Assembly: GCA_039707655.1 (NCBI GenBank)
Contig: CM077665.1
Location: forward strand, 140,059,148-140,123,147
DNA length: 64,000 nucleotides
Direction of reading: 5' to 3'
Source of the DNA: Elymus sibiricus
Taxonomy: Eukaryota; Streptophyta; Magnoliopsida; Poales; Poaceae
The translations under genes were made by a program, and so were the position numbers. Shown one piece after another: positions 1 through 11,812 of the stretch (position 1 is the first letter of the stretch; every line of letters starts with the position of its first letter). Below the pieces are notes generated by a model. That model ran no database searches, was not told the DNA's origin, and saw only the letters and a list, made by a program, of their open reading frames with translations.

Positions 1-1513
1 ATTGATGTGTACCTTCCTAGTACTCCTAGTAGCACCTGGGTATTGGATACCGGTTCGGTTGCTAAATGTTAGTAACTCGAAATAAAAGCTACGGAATAAA
101 CAGAGGTTAGCTAAGGGTGAGGTGACGATGAGTGTTGGAAATGTTTCCAAGGTTGATGTGATCACCATCGCACGCTCTCTCTACCTTCGGGATTAGTGAT
201 GAACCTAAATAAATGTTATTTGGTGTTTGCGTTGAGCATGAACGTGATTAGATCATGTTTATTGCAATACGGTTATTCATTTAAGTTAGAGAATAATGGT
301 TATTCTGGTTACATGAATAATACCTTCAATGGTCATGCACCCAATGAGAATGGTTTATTGAATCTTGATCGTAGTGATACACATGTTCATAATATTGATG
401 ACAAAAGATACAAAGTTAATAATGATAGTACCACATACTTGTGGCACTGCCGCTAAATGTCATATTGGTGTAAAGCGCATGAAGAAACTCCATGCTGATG
501 GATCTTTGGACTCATTCGATTTCGAATCAGTAGAGACATGCAGACCATGCTTCATGGGCAAGATGACTAAGACCCCGTTTTCCGGTATGATGGAGCGGTC
601 AAGTGACTTATTGGAAATGATACATGTTGATGTATTCGGTCCAATGAGTGTTGTAGCGTGCGGTGGATATCGTTATTTTCCTACCTTCACTGATGATTTG
701 AGTAGATATGGGTATATTTACGTAATGAAAAACAAGTCTGAAACGTTTGAAAAGTTCAAACAAATTCAGAGTGAAGTTTGAGATCATCGTGACAAGAAGA
801 TAAAATGTCTACGATATGATCGTGGAGGTGAATATCTGAGTTACGAGTTTGTATGCAACTTAAGACAATGTGGAAGTTGTTTGACAACTCACGCCACCTG
901 GAACACCATAGTGTGATGATGTGTCCGAACGTCGTAGTCGTGCTCTATTGGATATGGTGCGTACTATGATGTCTCTTATCGACTTGCCACTATCATTTTG
1001 GGGTTATGCATTGGAGACAACTACATTCACTTTAATAGGGCACCATCTAAATCCGTTGAGATGACACCGTATGAATTGTGGTTTGGCAGAAACCTAAGCT
1101 ATCATTTCTTAATGTTTGGGGCTGCGACGCTTATGTGAAAATGGTTTCAACCTAATGAGCTCGAACCCAAAGCGGACAAATGCATCTTCATAGAATACCC
1201 TAATGTAACAGTTGGGTATACCTTCTATCTCAGATCCAAGCGCAAAGTTTTTGTTGCTAAAAACGGGCCCTTTCTCGAGAAAGAGTTTCTCTCGAAAGAA
1301 TTGAGTGGGAGGAAGGTAGAACTTGATGAGGTTATTGAACCGTCACTTCAGTTGGATGGTAGCACGACGCAGAAAGATGTTTCTGTGGCGCCTGCACCGA
1401 ATGAAGAGGAAGTTAATGGTTATGATCATGACACTTCGGATCAAGTTACTACCAAACCTCGTAGGTCGACAAGGACTTGTACCGCCCCGAGTGGTACGAC
1501 AATCCTGTCTTGG
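1..1513 (+). pseudogene. Copia X protease-integrase remnant
   Basis: This is a broken reading of the Angela-like polyprotein. The aspartic protease active site DTG is read at 46-54 in frame 1, followed at once by a stop. The GAG-pre-integrase part lies around 365-480, where a stop falls just after the WHCR of the integrase zinc finger. The integrase core (about 470-1130) still shows GKMTKTPFS, the catalytic neighbourhood DRGGEYLS (about 810-850) and the WGYALET stretch, spread over several frames. Residues after 1300 form the acidic linker between integrase and RT. The same protein is better preserved on the '-' strand at 57 to 59.5 kb, which allows the comparison. Translation is impossible without several repairs, so this is a dead copy. 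Confidence 0.88.
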
Positions 1514-1518
1514 AGGTC
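1514..1518. repeat. Left target-site duplication of gypsy A (AGGTC)
   Basis: AGGTC directly precedes the LTR start TGATGACC at 1519 and is repeated at 11808-11812 directly after the other LTR end. Five bases is the size expected for a Ty3/gypsy integrase. Confidence 0.95.
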
Positions 1519-3023
1519 TGATGACCCACAAGTATAGGGGATCTATCGTAGTCCTTTTGATAAGTAAGAGTGTCGAACCCAACGAGGAGCAGAAGGAAAT
1601 GACAAGCGGTTTTCAGTAAGGTATTCTCTGCAAGCACTGAAATTATCGGTAACAGATAGTTTTGTGATAAGATAATTCGTAACGGGTAGCAAGTAACAAG
1701 TGTAAAAAAGGTGCAGCAAGGTGTCCCAATCATTTTTATAGCAAAGGAAAAGCCTGGACAAACTCTTATATAAAGCAAAGCGCTCCCGAGGACACATGGG
1801 AATTTCTGTCAAGCTAGTTTTCATCATGCTCATATGATTCGCATTCGTTACTTTGATAATTTGATATGTGGGTGGACCGGTGCTTGGGTGCTTCCCTTAC
1901 TTGGACAAGCCTCCCACTTATGATTAACCCCTCTCGCAAGCATCCGCAACTACGAAAGAAGAATTAAGATAAATCTAACCATAGCTTGAAACATGTGGAT
2001 CCAAATCAGCCCCTTACGAAGCAACGCATAAACTAGGGTTTAAGCTTCTGTCACTCTAGCAACCCATCATCTACTTATTACTTCCCAATGCCTTCCTCTA
2101 GGCCCAAACAATGGTGAAGTGTCATGTAGTCGACGTTCACATAACACCACTAGAGGAGAGACAACATACATCTCATCAAAATATCGAACGAATACCAAAT
2201 TCACATGATTACTTATAACAAGACTTATCCCATGTCCTCGGGAACAAACGTAACTACTCACAAAGCATATTCATGTTCATAATCAGAGGAGTATTAATTA
2301 TCATTAAGGATCTGAACATATGATCTTCCACCAAGTAAACCAACTAGCATCAACTACAAGGAGTAATCAACACTACTAGCAACCCACAGGTACCAATCTG
2401 AGGTTTTGAGACAAAGATCAGATACAAGAGATGAACTAGGGTTTGGAGAGGAGATGGTGCTGGTGAAGATGTTGATGGAGATTGACCCCCTCTCGATGAG
2501 AGGATCGTTGGTGATGACGATGGCTTCGATTTCCCCCTCCGGGAGGGAAGTTTCCCCGGCAGAACAGCTCCGCCGGAGCCCTAGATTGATTCTTCCCAAG
2601 TTCCGCCTCAAGATGGCGGCGCTTCGCCCCGAAAGCTCTATATTGATTTTTTCCAGGTCAAAACCCTCCATATAGCTGAAGATGGGCACCGGAGGCCTGC
2701 TAGGGGGCCCACAAGCCTGCTGGGCGCGCCCCCTGGCTTGTGGCCTCCTGGTGGGTCCCCTGATGTATTTCTTTCGCCCAATATTTTTTATATATTCCAA
2801 AATAATTCTTCGTAGATTTTCAGGACTTTTGAAGTTGTGCAGAATAGGTATCTCAGATTTGCTCCTTTTCCAGTCCAGAATTCTAGCTGCCGGCATTCTC
2901 CCTCTTCATGTGAACCTTGTAAAATAAGAGAGAAAAGGCATAAGTATTGTACCAAAATGTGTAATAACAACCCATAATGCAATAAACATCAATATAAAAG
3001 CATGATGCAAAATGGACGTATCA
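1519..3023 (-). repeat. 3' LTR of gypsy A
   Basis: It runs from TGATGACCC (LTR end on the element strand reads ...GGGTCATCA) to ...CGTATCA. It is 1505 bp and pairs with 10285-11807. A TATA-like TTTTTATAG lies on the complement near 1733-1741. The main length difference from its partner is about 18 bases missing from the GC-rich inverted repeat near 2722, where the partner has an extra GCGCGCCC unit. Confidence 0.95.
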
Positions 3024-3037
3024 ACTGCCCCAAGCTT
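3024..3037 (-). promoter_or_regulatory. Polypurine tract of gypsy A
   Basis: On the element strand it reads AAGCTTGGGGCAGT directly against the 3' LTR. In the family it primes plus-strand DNA synthesis. The copy in A' is a cleaner purine run ending GGGGGAGT. Confidence 0.85.
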
Positions 3038-4600
3038 AGACCTCGCTTGTCCTCAAGCGAAAGCCGAAATCGATAAATATGCCCACATGTTTAGAGATAG
3101 AGGTGTCGATAGAATAAAATACGGACATGAAGGCATCATGATCATCTTTAGAACAGCAACATATATTGACATATAATTTCTTATGCTGAAGTAACAATTC
3201 GTTCACAAGGTAAAGTATGAATCAAGAAATCTATTGGGAACCAACAAACTATGATCTCAGTCATTGAAGCAATTCCAATTTATCATAACGTATGAAAGAG
3301 TCAATATAAGAGCTTGTAACGCAAATCCACATACTCAATCATCTTTTAGTCTTTCATAATTTCTAACACTCACGCAGTATCTATGAGGTCAAAGCTTCAA
3401 TCGGACACAGAGAAAGATAGGGGCTTATAACATTGCCTCCCAACTATTTACCTCAAGGGTAATGTCAACAGTAATAACTCATGCTCACCAACATCCGAGT
3501 GGATATATGTGTCTAGATCATTCCCCAACACATGACGCTTGCCAAGAGATAAAGGCGAAATAAAGGAAGTGGTGAAAATCACCGCGACTCTTGCATAAAG
3601 GTAGGTACAAGAAAGTAAAAGTAACAGATAAGCCCTTCGCAGAGGGAAGCAGAGGTTGTCATGCACTTTTATAGTTGGATGCACAATCCCTTAATGCAAA
3701 AGAACGTCACTTTATATTGCCCCTTGTGATAGAGAACTTTATTATGCAGTCCGTCGCTTTTATTTCTTCCATATCACAAGTTCGTATAAAGTTTATTTTC
3801 CTCACACTAATAAATCGCACATATTTAGAGAGCAATTTTTATTGCTTGCACCGATGACAACTTACTTGAAGGATCTTACTCAATCCATAGGTAGGTATGG
3901 TGGACTCTCATGGCAAAACTGGTTTAAGGGTATTTGGATGCACAAGTAGTATCTCTACTTGGTGCGGAAGTTTTGGCTGATATGAGGTGGAAGCAAGCGA
4001 CACATGTTGAAGGATCTATAACCATATAACTTCTATTCAGAAATAAGCAAACATAACTCATTATGTTGTCTTCCTTGTCCAACTTCAACTTCTTAACATA
4101 TAATATTTTAATGAGTGCTCACAATCATAAAAGATGTCCAAGATAATATATTTATATGTGAACCTCTCTTTCTTTATTACTTCCTTTTAATTGCCACAAT
4201 GACCAATAGCTATGTTTGTCAACCCACAACAAGTTTCAATCGACATACTTCTTATATGTGAAGTCATCACCTCCCATAAGATCATCATATATCTCTTTGC
4301 TTTTATTCTATACTTCTTTCTATTTCTTTTTCTCAAGATCATAGCAAGCAAGCAAAGCCCTCAACTCAAAACTACTCTTTATTATATAACTCTCGGACTT
4401 GCTTACATAGGGGGAACATAAGGCAAAAACTCAAAACTAAATCACACTAAAAACTTTATTCTACTAGATCAAGATATAACCAAAAGGATCGAACGAAGAA
4501 AAATGATAAAAGTAAAAATAAAAGGTGTGATGGTGATACGATACCGGGGCACCTCCCCCAAGCTTGGCACAAGCCAAGGGGAGTGCCCATACCCATGTGT
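3024..4600 (-). other. 3' noncoding zone of gypsy A
   Basis: There is no credible gene in this stretch of about 1.6 kb between the accessory ORF and the 3' LTR. It carries three short blocks also found in other families here. The first is an inverted repeat TCGCTTG-TCCT-CAAGCGA at 3043-3060, beside the PPT. The second is a tract GCCCTTCGCAGAGGGAAGC near 3632-3650. The third is a hairpin CCATA-GGTAGG-TATGG at 3885-3900. The corresponding stretch of A' (31855-33299) is colinear. Confidence 0.75.
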
Positions 4601-5125
4601 TTAGTTGTCTTGCTTAGGAGGTGGTGATGTAGGAGTTGTTGATAAGGTTGGAAGCTTGTCCTCCGTCTTCCAAGGCATGGGCTCACCATCGTAAAAAGAT
4701 GAACGAGTCTCCGGGATCCTCAAATCTGTAGTCAAACTCATTCTCTTAAATCTGTATTCATACTCACAGTTTTGGTTTTGCAGGTCATAGATCTGGGCTT
4801 GGAGATGCTCGATTTTCTCGTAAAGCTTGAAGATGTGTTCCCCAATGTCCTTGGAGTCCAGCTTGTGCTTTTGGGTAAACTCTGCGATCATCATGTGATT
4901 GGCGTTGAGTCTTCGTTCCACCATCCCTTGGCACTTGAAGACTTGTTGTTCCACTGCTTCGAGCCTTGTCTCCACGCTTCCGGTCTTCTTTGGCCCCTCA
5001 ACATCACAGATGTGCAGCACCCCCTCACGCATCTCAATGGTTTGAGGGTGTCGCAGCACCTCTGCAAGCTAGGGGTTGATGACCTTCTCGAAGAACTTGT
5101 CCTTCAAAGCGCTTGGGGACGTCAT
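4601..5125 (-). pseudogene. Accessory ORF of gypsy A, envelope position, coiled coil
   Basis: An ATG at 5125 opens a 174-codon frame with one in-frame TAG at 5069-5071. The middle is rich in charged heptads and is predicted to be a coiled coil (it includes the run EKIEHLQAQIYDLQNQN). The C-terminal part has the proline/threonine tract TPTSPPPKQDN, then a TAA at 4601-4603. Past that TAA the frame stays open and would encode a hydrophobic membrane-like tail equal to the one present in A'. The N-terminal three quarters are unrelated to the A' ORF, although the flanks and the tail are the same. The position after pol is where some Athila-type elements carry an envelope-like gene. I see no signal peptide, so an envelope function is not shown. 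Confidence 0.6.
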
Positions 5126-5140
5126 GTTGATCTAAATCTG

Positions 5141-5429
5141 CTGCAGAAAACAACTCAAAACGAAAACAGGAGGTATTGTCGTGATACGAGGGTCAAAACC
5201 TTCGGGAGATTATATAATGAATTTTTACCGACCCGAAGGAGTATACCACAAGAAAACGGAGTCCGGAGGGTACACAAGGTTCCCACAAGCCACAAGGGCG
5301 CGCCTAGGGGGGTAGGGCGCGCCCAGGGGGGTAGGGCGCGCCCCCCTGGCTTGTCGCCTCCTAAATTTTTAAATATTCCAAAACGGAGAAAAAATTCTGT
5401 TGGAAAAGTTTTGGAGTCGGTTTACTTAC
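5141..5429 (-). other. Predicted intron between pol and accessory ORF of gypsy A, with GC-rich inverted repeat
   Basis: On the '-' strand, G|GTAAGT begins at 5429, 13 bases after the pol stop codon, and a pyrimidine-rich TTTTCTGCAG ends at 5141, 16 bases before the accessory ATG. The 289-base interval has no ORF and is AT-rich except for a GC-rich segment at 5282-5358 with three GGCGCGCC-type palindromes framed by CACAAGCC and GGCTTGT. Donor, acceptor and insert are all conserved in A'. A spliced subgenomic mRNA for the downstream ORF is the natural reading. Splicing of envelope-class transcripts is, as I recall, described for barley BAGY-2. Confidence 0.6.
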
Positions 5430-5441
5430 CGTACCACATAC

Positions 5442-8400
5442 CTATTCCTTTTCGGAGTCTGAAACGTTCTGGTAGGTCTCCCTAATGTACTCCTCCGGAG
5501 TTATGGTATTGATAATATTGGTTTCAACATTTATGGGGGTACCTGAGATATAATGTTTGATTCTTTGACTGTTTACCACCTTAGGATTCGTGCCCTCGGC
5601 GTTGTTGATCTTGATGGCACCGGAACGGTATACTTCCTTGATAATGTAAGGCCCTTCCCATTTAGAGAGAAGTTTTCCTGCAAAAAATCTTAAACGAGAA
5701 TTGTATAGCAAGACATGATCACCTACATTAAATTCACGCTTTTGTATCCTTCTATCATGCCATCTTTTAACCTTTTCTTTAAACAACTTGGCGTTCTCAT
5801 AGGCCTGGGTCCTCCATTCATCAAGTGAGCTAATGTCAAATAACCTCTTCTCACTAGCAAGTTTGAAATCATAATTGAGTTCTTTAATTGCCCAATAAGA
5901 TTTATGTTCTAGTTCAAGAGGTAAGTGACATGCTTTACCATAAACCATTTTATACGGAGACATGCCCATAGGGTTTTTGTAAGCAGTTCTATAAGCCCAT
6001 AGTGCATCATCAAGTTTCTTAGACCAATTCTTCCTAGATCTATTATAAGTCTTCTGCAAGATCAGCTTAATTTCTCTATTGCTCAATTCTACTTGACCAC
6101 TAGAGTGAGGGTGATAAGGAGATGCCATTCTATGATTAACATCATACTTAGCAAGCAATTTACGGAAAGCACCATGGATAAAGTGTGAACCACCATCAGT
6201 CATTAAATATCGAGGGACTCCAAATCTAGGGAAAATAACTTCTTTAAGCATTTTAATAGAAGTGTTATGATCAGCGCTACTAGTTGGAATAGCTTCTACC
6301 CACTTAGTAACATAATCAACAGCAGCTAGAATATGAGTATACCCGTTAGATTGTGGAAAAGGTCCCATATAATAAAAACCCCAAACATCAAATGGTTCAA
6401 TAACAAGAGAGTAATTCATAGGCATTTCCTGACGTCTACTAATATTACCAATTCTTTGACATTCATCACAAGACAAAACAAACTTACGAGCATCCTTGAA
6501 GAGAGTAGGCCAATAAAAACCAGATTGTAATACCTTGTGTGCAGTTCTATCTCCAGCGTGGTGTCCCCCATAGGCCTCGAAGTGACACTTGCGTAGGATA
6601 TGTTCCTGTTCATGCTCAGGTACACAACGTCGAATAACACCATCTACTCCTTCTTTATAAAGGTGTGGATCATCCCAAAATTAATGTCTTAAATCATAGA
6701 AGAACTTTTTCTTTTGTTGGTATGTGCAACTAGGCGGTAAAAATTTAGCAACAATGTAATTGGCATAATCAGCATACCATGGAGCATTGCGTGAAGCATT
6801 TATGATAGCTAATTGTTCATCAGGGAAGCTATCATCAATAGGTAGTGGGTCATCAAGAACATTTTCTAACCTAGACAAGTTGTCTGCTATAGGGTTGTCA
6901 GCACCCTTTCTATCAATAATATGCAAATCAAATTCTGGTAGCAGAAGAACCCATCTAATAAGTCTAGGTTTAGTATCTTTCTTTTCCATAAGGTATTTAA
7001 TAGCAGCATGATCGGTGTGAATAGTTACTTTGGAATCAACAATATAAGGTCTGAACTTATCACAAGCAAACACAACCGCTAAAAATTCATTTTCAGTGGT
7101 AGCATAGTTTCTTTGAGCACTGTCTAGAGTTTTACTAGCATAATGGATAACATTTAATTTCTTATCAACTCTTTGTCCTAGAACAGCACCAACAGCATAA
7201 TCACTAGCATCACACATAATTTCAAAGGGTAGGTTCCAATCAGGTGGTTGAACAATAGGTGCAGAAATCAAGGCATTCTTAAGAATTTCAAATGCTTCTA
7301 CACAATCGTCATCAAAAATGAATGGAACATCTTTTTGCAAAAGATTAGTGAGAGGCCTAGAAATCTTAGAGAAGTCTTTAACAAACCTTCTATAGAAACC
7401 AGCATGACCAAGGAAACTTCTTATACCTCTGATGTCCGTAGGACACGGCATTTTTTCAATAGCATCAACTTTAGCTTTATCAACTTCAATACCTCTTTCG
7501 GAGATCTTGTGTCCCAACACAATACCTTCATTAACCATAAAGTGGCACTTTTCCCAATTCAAGACAAGATTAGTTTCTTCGCATCGCTGCAAAACTCAAT
7601 CAAGGTTGCTCAAGCAATCATCAAAAGCAGTTCCGTAAACGGAGAAATCATCCATGAAAACCTCAACAATCTTTTCACAAAAGTCAGAGAATATAGCCAT
7701 CATACATCTTTGAAAGGTAGCAGGTGCATTGCATAAACCAAAAGGCATACGTCTATAAGAAAAGGTACCGAAAGGACAAGTAAAAGTGGTCTTTTCTTGA
7801 TCCTCTTTTGACACAGGTATTTGACAGAAACCAGAATAACCATCTAGAAAGCAAAAATGTGTGTGTTTGGATAGTCTTTCTAGCATTTGATCAATAAAAG
7901 GTAGAGGGTAATGATCTTTCCTAGTAGCTTTATTTAATTTCCTAAAATCAATGACCATTCTATATCCTGTAACAATTCTTTGCGGGATTAATTCATTTTT
8001 ATCATTAGGAACAACGGTAATACCTCCTTTCTTAGGAACACAATGAACATGACTAAACCATCTACTATCAGCAATAGGATAAATTATACCTGCCTCCAGA
8101 AGCTTTAGTATTTCATTTCTTACCACTTCTTTCATTTTAAGATTCAACCGTCGTTGGTGATCAACAACTGGTTTAGCATCAGGCCCCATATTAATTTTAT
8201 GCTGACATAGAGTGGGACTAATGCCCTTAAGATCATCAAGAGTATATCCAATAGCAACTCGGTGCTTCCTCAAAGTTTTCAATAATCTCTTTTCTTCATG
8301 CTCTGAAAGGTTAGCACTAATAATAACAGGATATATCTCCTTTTCATCAAGATAAGCATATTTCAGAGTATCAGGTAATTGTTTAAGCTCAAACACGGGA

Positions 8401-10178
8401 TCACCCTTGGGTGGAGGAGGAACCCCAAGTATTTCAACAGGCAGGTTGTGCTTCAAAATAGGTTGCTAATCGAAGAAAATCTTATCTATTTCATTCCTTT
8501 CATTCATATGCATATCATTTTCATGGTCTAGCAAATATTGTTCTAAGGGATCAGTAGGAGGCACAACAATAGAAGCAAGACCAATAATTTCATCTTTACT
8601 AGGCAATTCTTTGTCATGGGGTTGTCTACGAAATTTAGAGAAATTGAACTCATGAGACACATCCCCAAAACTTACAGTAACAGTTTCCTTTTCACAATCA
8701 ATCCTAGCATTAACAGTATTCAAGAATGGTCTACCAAATATAATGGGACAAAAATCATCTTGTGGGGAACCAAGAACAAGAAAATCAGTAGGATACTTTA
8801 TTTTCCCAGACAAGACTTCAACATCTCTAATAATCCCAATTGGTGCAATAGTATCTCTATTAGCAAGCTTAATGGTAACATCAATTTCCTCTAGTTCAAC
8901 TGGTGCAATATCATGCATAATTTCTTTGTATAAGGAAAAGGGAATTGCACTCACGCTAGTACCCACATCACACAAGCCATGATAACAATGATCTCCTATT
9001 TTTACAGAAACAACAGGCACGCCAACGATAGGTCTATGTTTACCTTTAGTATCCGGTCTAGCAATTCTAGCAGCTTCATCACAGAAATGAATAACATGCC
9101 CATCAATATTATCAACCAAGAGATCTTTAACCATAGCAATACTAGGTTCAACTTTAATTTGTTCAGGGGGTGTAGGTGTTCTAGTACAGCTCTTACGAAC
9201 CACGGTTGAAGCTTTAGCATGTTCCTTTATTCTAACAGGGAAAGGTGGTTTCTCAATATAAGCAGTAGGAATAACAGGATCAACATTATAAGTTATGGTT
9301 TCTTCTTCAACTTTAATAGGTTCAACTACTTTCACGTCAATGGGAGGATGATATTTAAACCACTTCTCCTTAGGGAGATCAACATGAGTAGCAAAAGATT
9401 CACAGAAAGAGGCTACTATCTCAGAGTCAACTCCATATTTAGTGCTAAATTCACGAAAAGCATCGGTATCTATAAAGGATTTAACACAATCAAACTTAAG
9501 GTTTATACCTGACTCCTTACCTTCGTCGAGTTCCCAATCTTCAGAGTTGCATTTAATTCTTTCCAATAAGTCCCATTTAAATTCAATATATTTCTTCATA
9601 AAGGAACCACCACAAGAAGTGTCGAGCATGGATCGATCATTATGAGAAAGCCGAGCATAAAAATTCTGAATAATAATTTCTCTTGAGAGCTCATGGTTGG
9701 GGCATGAATATAACATTGACTTAATCCTCCCCCAAGCTTGAGCGATTCTTTCTCATTCACGAGGCCAAAAATTATAAATATAATTCCGATCACGATGAAC
9801 TAGATGCATAGGATAAAACTTCTGATGAAATTCCAATTTCAATCGGTTGTAGTTCCATGATCCAATATCATCACATAGCCTATACCATGCCAATGCCTTC
9901 TCCTTCAAAGATAAAGGAAAGACCTTCTTCTTGACAACATCCTCGGGCAAACCTGCAAGCTTAAATAATCCACAAACTTCATCCACATAGATTAGATGCA
10001 AATCAGGATGTAGTGTTCCGTCTCCTGCATAAGGATTAGCTAGCAGTTTCTCTATCATACCCGAAGGAATTTCATAATAAATATTTTCAGTAGGTTCAGT
10101 AGGTTGAGGAGCAACTCTTTGTGCTTACGGTCGAGGTGAAGATACCCCGAACAAGCCCCTCAAAGGATTATTTTCCAT
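5442..10178 (-). pseudogene. Gag-Pol polyprotein of Athila-type gypsy A, five nonsense mutations
   Basis: One frame of 4737 bases runs from ATG at 10178 to the stop at 5442, interrupted by in-frame stops near 10125, 9745, 8465, 7593 and 6680, with no net indel. Order: gag (about 10178-9250), protease with CDVGTS near 8970, RT with FMDDFSVYG near 7650, RNase H with MCDASDY near 7215, integrase HHCC zinc finger and core, and a C-terminal GPYII domain without a chromodomain. The first catalytic Asp of integrase is lost (WGFYYMGPF where A' has WGFDYMGPF), and the HPQ before the catalytic Glu region is changed to HPH. The stop near 7593 is a CGA-to-TGA change, typical of decay at methylated cytosines. 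The exact match in length to A' shows the inactivation came by point mutation only. Confidence 0.93.
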
Positions 10179-10256
10179 AGTAACAAGTGACAGTAAATTT
10201 CAGCACAATATATAAATTTTTCCTTACCAAGTTCCACTCACCAAAGGCGCTTCACT

Positions 10257-10273
10257 CCCCGGCAACGGCGCCA
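10257..10273 (-). promoter_or_regulatory. Primer-binding site of gypsy A (tRNA-Asp)
   Basis: The element strand reads TGGCGCCGTTGCCGGGG, an exact complement to the 3' end of plant tRNA-Asp (CCCCGGCAACGGCGCCA). It lies 11 bases inside the 5' LTR. Confidence 0.92.
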
Positions 10274-10284
10274 GAAAAGAGTCT

Positions 10285-11807
10285 TGATGACCCACAAGTA
10301 TAGGGGATCTATCGTAGTCCTTTCGATAAGTAAGAGTGTCGAACCCAACGAGGAGCAGAAGGAAATGACAAGCGGTTTTCAGTAAGGTATTCTCTGCAAG
10401 CACTGAAATTATCGGTAACAGATAGTTTTGTGATAAGATAATTCGTAACGGGTAGTAAGTAACAAGTGTAACAAAGGTGCAGCAAGGTGGCCCAATCCTT
10501 TTTATAGCAAAGGACAAGCCTGGACAAACTCTTATATAAAGCAAAGCGCTCCCGAGGACACATGGGAATTTCTGTCAAGCTAGTTTTCATCATGCTCATA
10601 TGATTCGCGTTCGTTACTTTGATAATTTGATATGTGGGTGGACCGGTGCTTGGGTGCTGCCCTTACTTGGACAAGCCTCCCACTTATGATTAACCCCTCT
10701 CGCAAGCATCCGCAACTATGAAAGAAGAATTAAGATAAATCTAACCATAGCATGAAACATGTGGATCCAAATCAGCCCCTTACGAAGCAACGCATAAACT
10801 AGGGTTTAAGCTTCTGTCACTCTAGCAACCCATCATCTACTTATTACTTCCCAATGCCTTCCTCTAGGCCCAAACAATGGTGAAGTGTCATGTAGTCGAC
10901 GTTCACATAACACCACTAGAGGAGAGACAACATACATCTCATCAAAATATCGAACGAATACCAAATTCACATGATTACTTATAAGAAGACTTATCCCATG
11001 TCCTCAGGAACAAACGTAACTACTCACAAAGCATATTCATGTTCATAATCAGAGGAGTATTAATTATCATTAAGGATTTGAACATATGATCTTCCACCAA
11101 GTAAACCAACTAGCATCAACTACAAGGAGTAATCAACACTACTAGCAACCCACAGGTACCAATCTGAGGTTTTGAGACAAAGATCGGATACAAGAGATGA
11201 ACTAGGGTTTGGAGAGGAGATGGTGCTGGTGAAGATGTTGATGGAGATTGAACCCCTCTCGATGAGAGGATCGTTGGTGATGACGATGGCTTCGATTTCC
11301 CCCTCCGGGAGGGAAGTTTCCCCGGCAGAACAGCTCCGCCGGAGCCCTAGATTGATTCTGCCCGAGTTCCGCCTCGAGACGGCAGCGCTTCGCCCTGAAA
11401 GCTCTATATTGATTTTTTCCAGGTCAAAACCCTCCATATAGCAGAAGATGGGCACCGGAGGCCTGCCAGGGGGCCCACAAGCCTGCTGGGCGCGCCCAGG
11501 GGGTAGGGCGCGCCCCCTGGCTTGTGGCCTCCTGGTGGGTCCCCTGATGTATTTCTTTCGCCCAATATTTTTTATATATTCCAAAATAATTCTCCGTAGA
11601 TTTTCAGGACTTTTTGAGTTGTGCAGAATAGGTATCTCAGATTTGCTCCTTTTCCTGTCCAGAATTCCAACTGCCGGCATTCTCCCTCTTCATGTGAACC
11701 TTGTAAAATAAGAGAGAAAAGGCATAAGTATTGTACCAAAATGTGTAATAACAGCCCATAATGCAATAAACATCAATATAAAAGCATGATGCAAAATGGA
11801 GGTATCA
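10285..11807 (-). repeat. 5' LTR of gypsy A
   Basis: This 1523 bp LTR carries the element promoter, with a TATA-like TTTTTATAG complement near 10499. The GC-rich inverted repeat at 11474-11530 has one more GCGCGCCC unit than the 3' LTR. Other differences from the partner LTR are scattered substitutions. Confidence 0.95.
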
Positions 11808-11812
11808 AGGTC
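11808..11812. repeat. Right target-site duplication of gypsy A (AGGTC)
   Basis: Identical to 1514-1518. Immediately after it the copia X reading continues with MLLDN, matching the same point in copia Y. Confidence 0.95.

Larger units (their letters stand above)
1519..11807 (-). mobile_element. Athila-type Ty3/gypsy element A, full length, coding part inactivated
   Basis: This 10.3 kb element has two LTRs (1519-3023 and 10285-11807), a tRNA-Asp PBS (10257-10273), a PPT next to the 3' LTR (3024-3037), one gag-pol frame and an accessory ORF. It is inserted in the integrase-RT linker of copia X. It belongs to the same family as A' at 24625-34828: the polyprotein frames are exactly the same length and the proteins are about 95% identical by eye. 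It is dead because of five in-frame stop codons and at least one lost catalytic residue. It could correspond to a named Triticeae family such as Sabrina, Fatima or WHAM, but I cannot assign it without a library search. Confidence 0.95.

Noticed and set aside
4772..5485. 237-codon '+' strand frame opposite the accessory ORF of A
   Set aside because: It is antisense to a better-supported coiled-coil ORF and to the predicted intron, spans the GC-rich module, and has no domain.
10257..10273. A tRNA gene fragment
   Set aside because: Only 17 bases match the tRNA-Asp 3' end, and they sit at the PBS position beside an LTR in each gypsy element.
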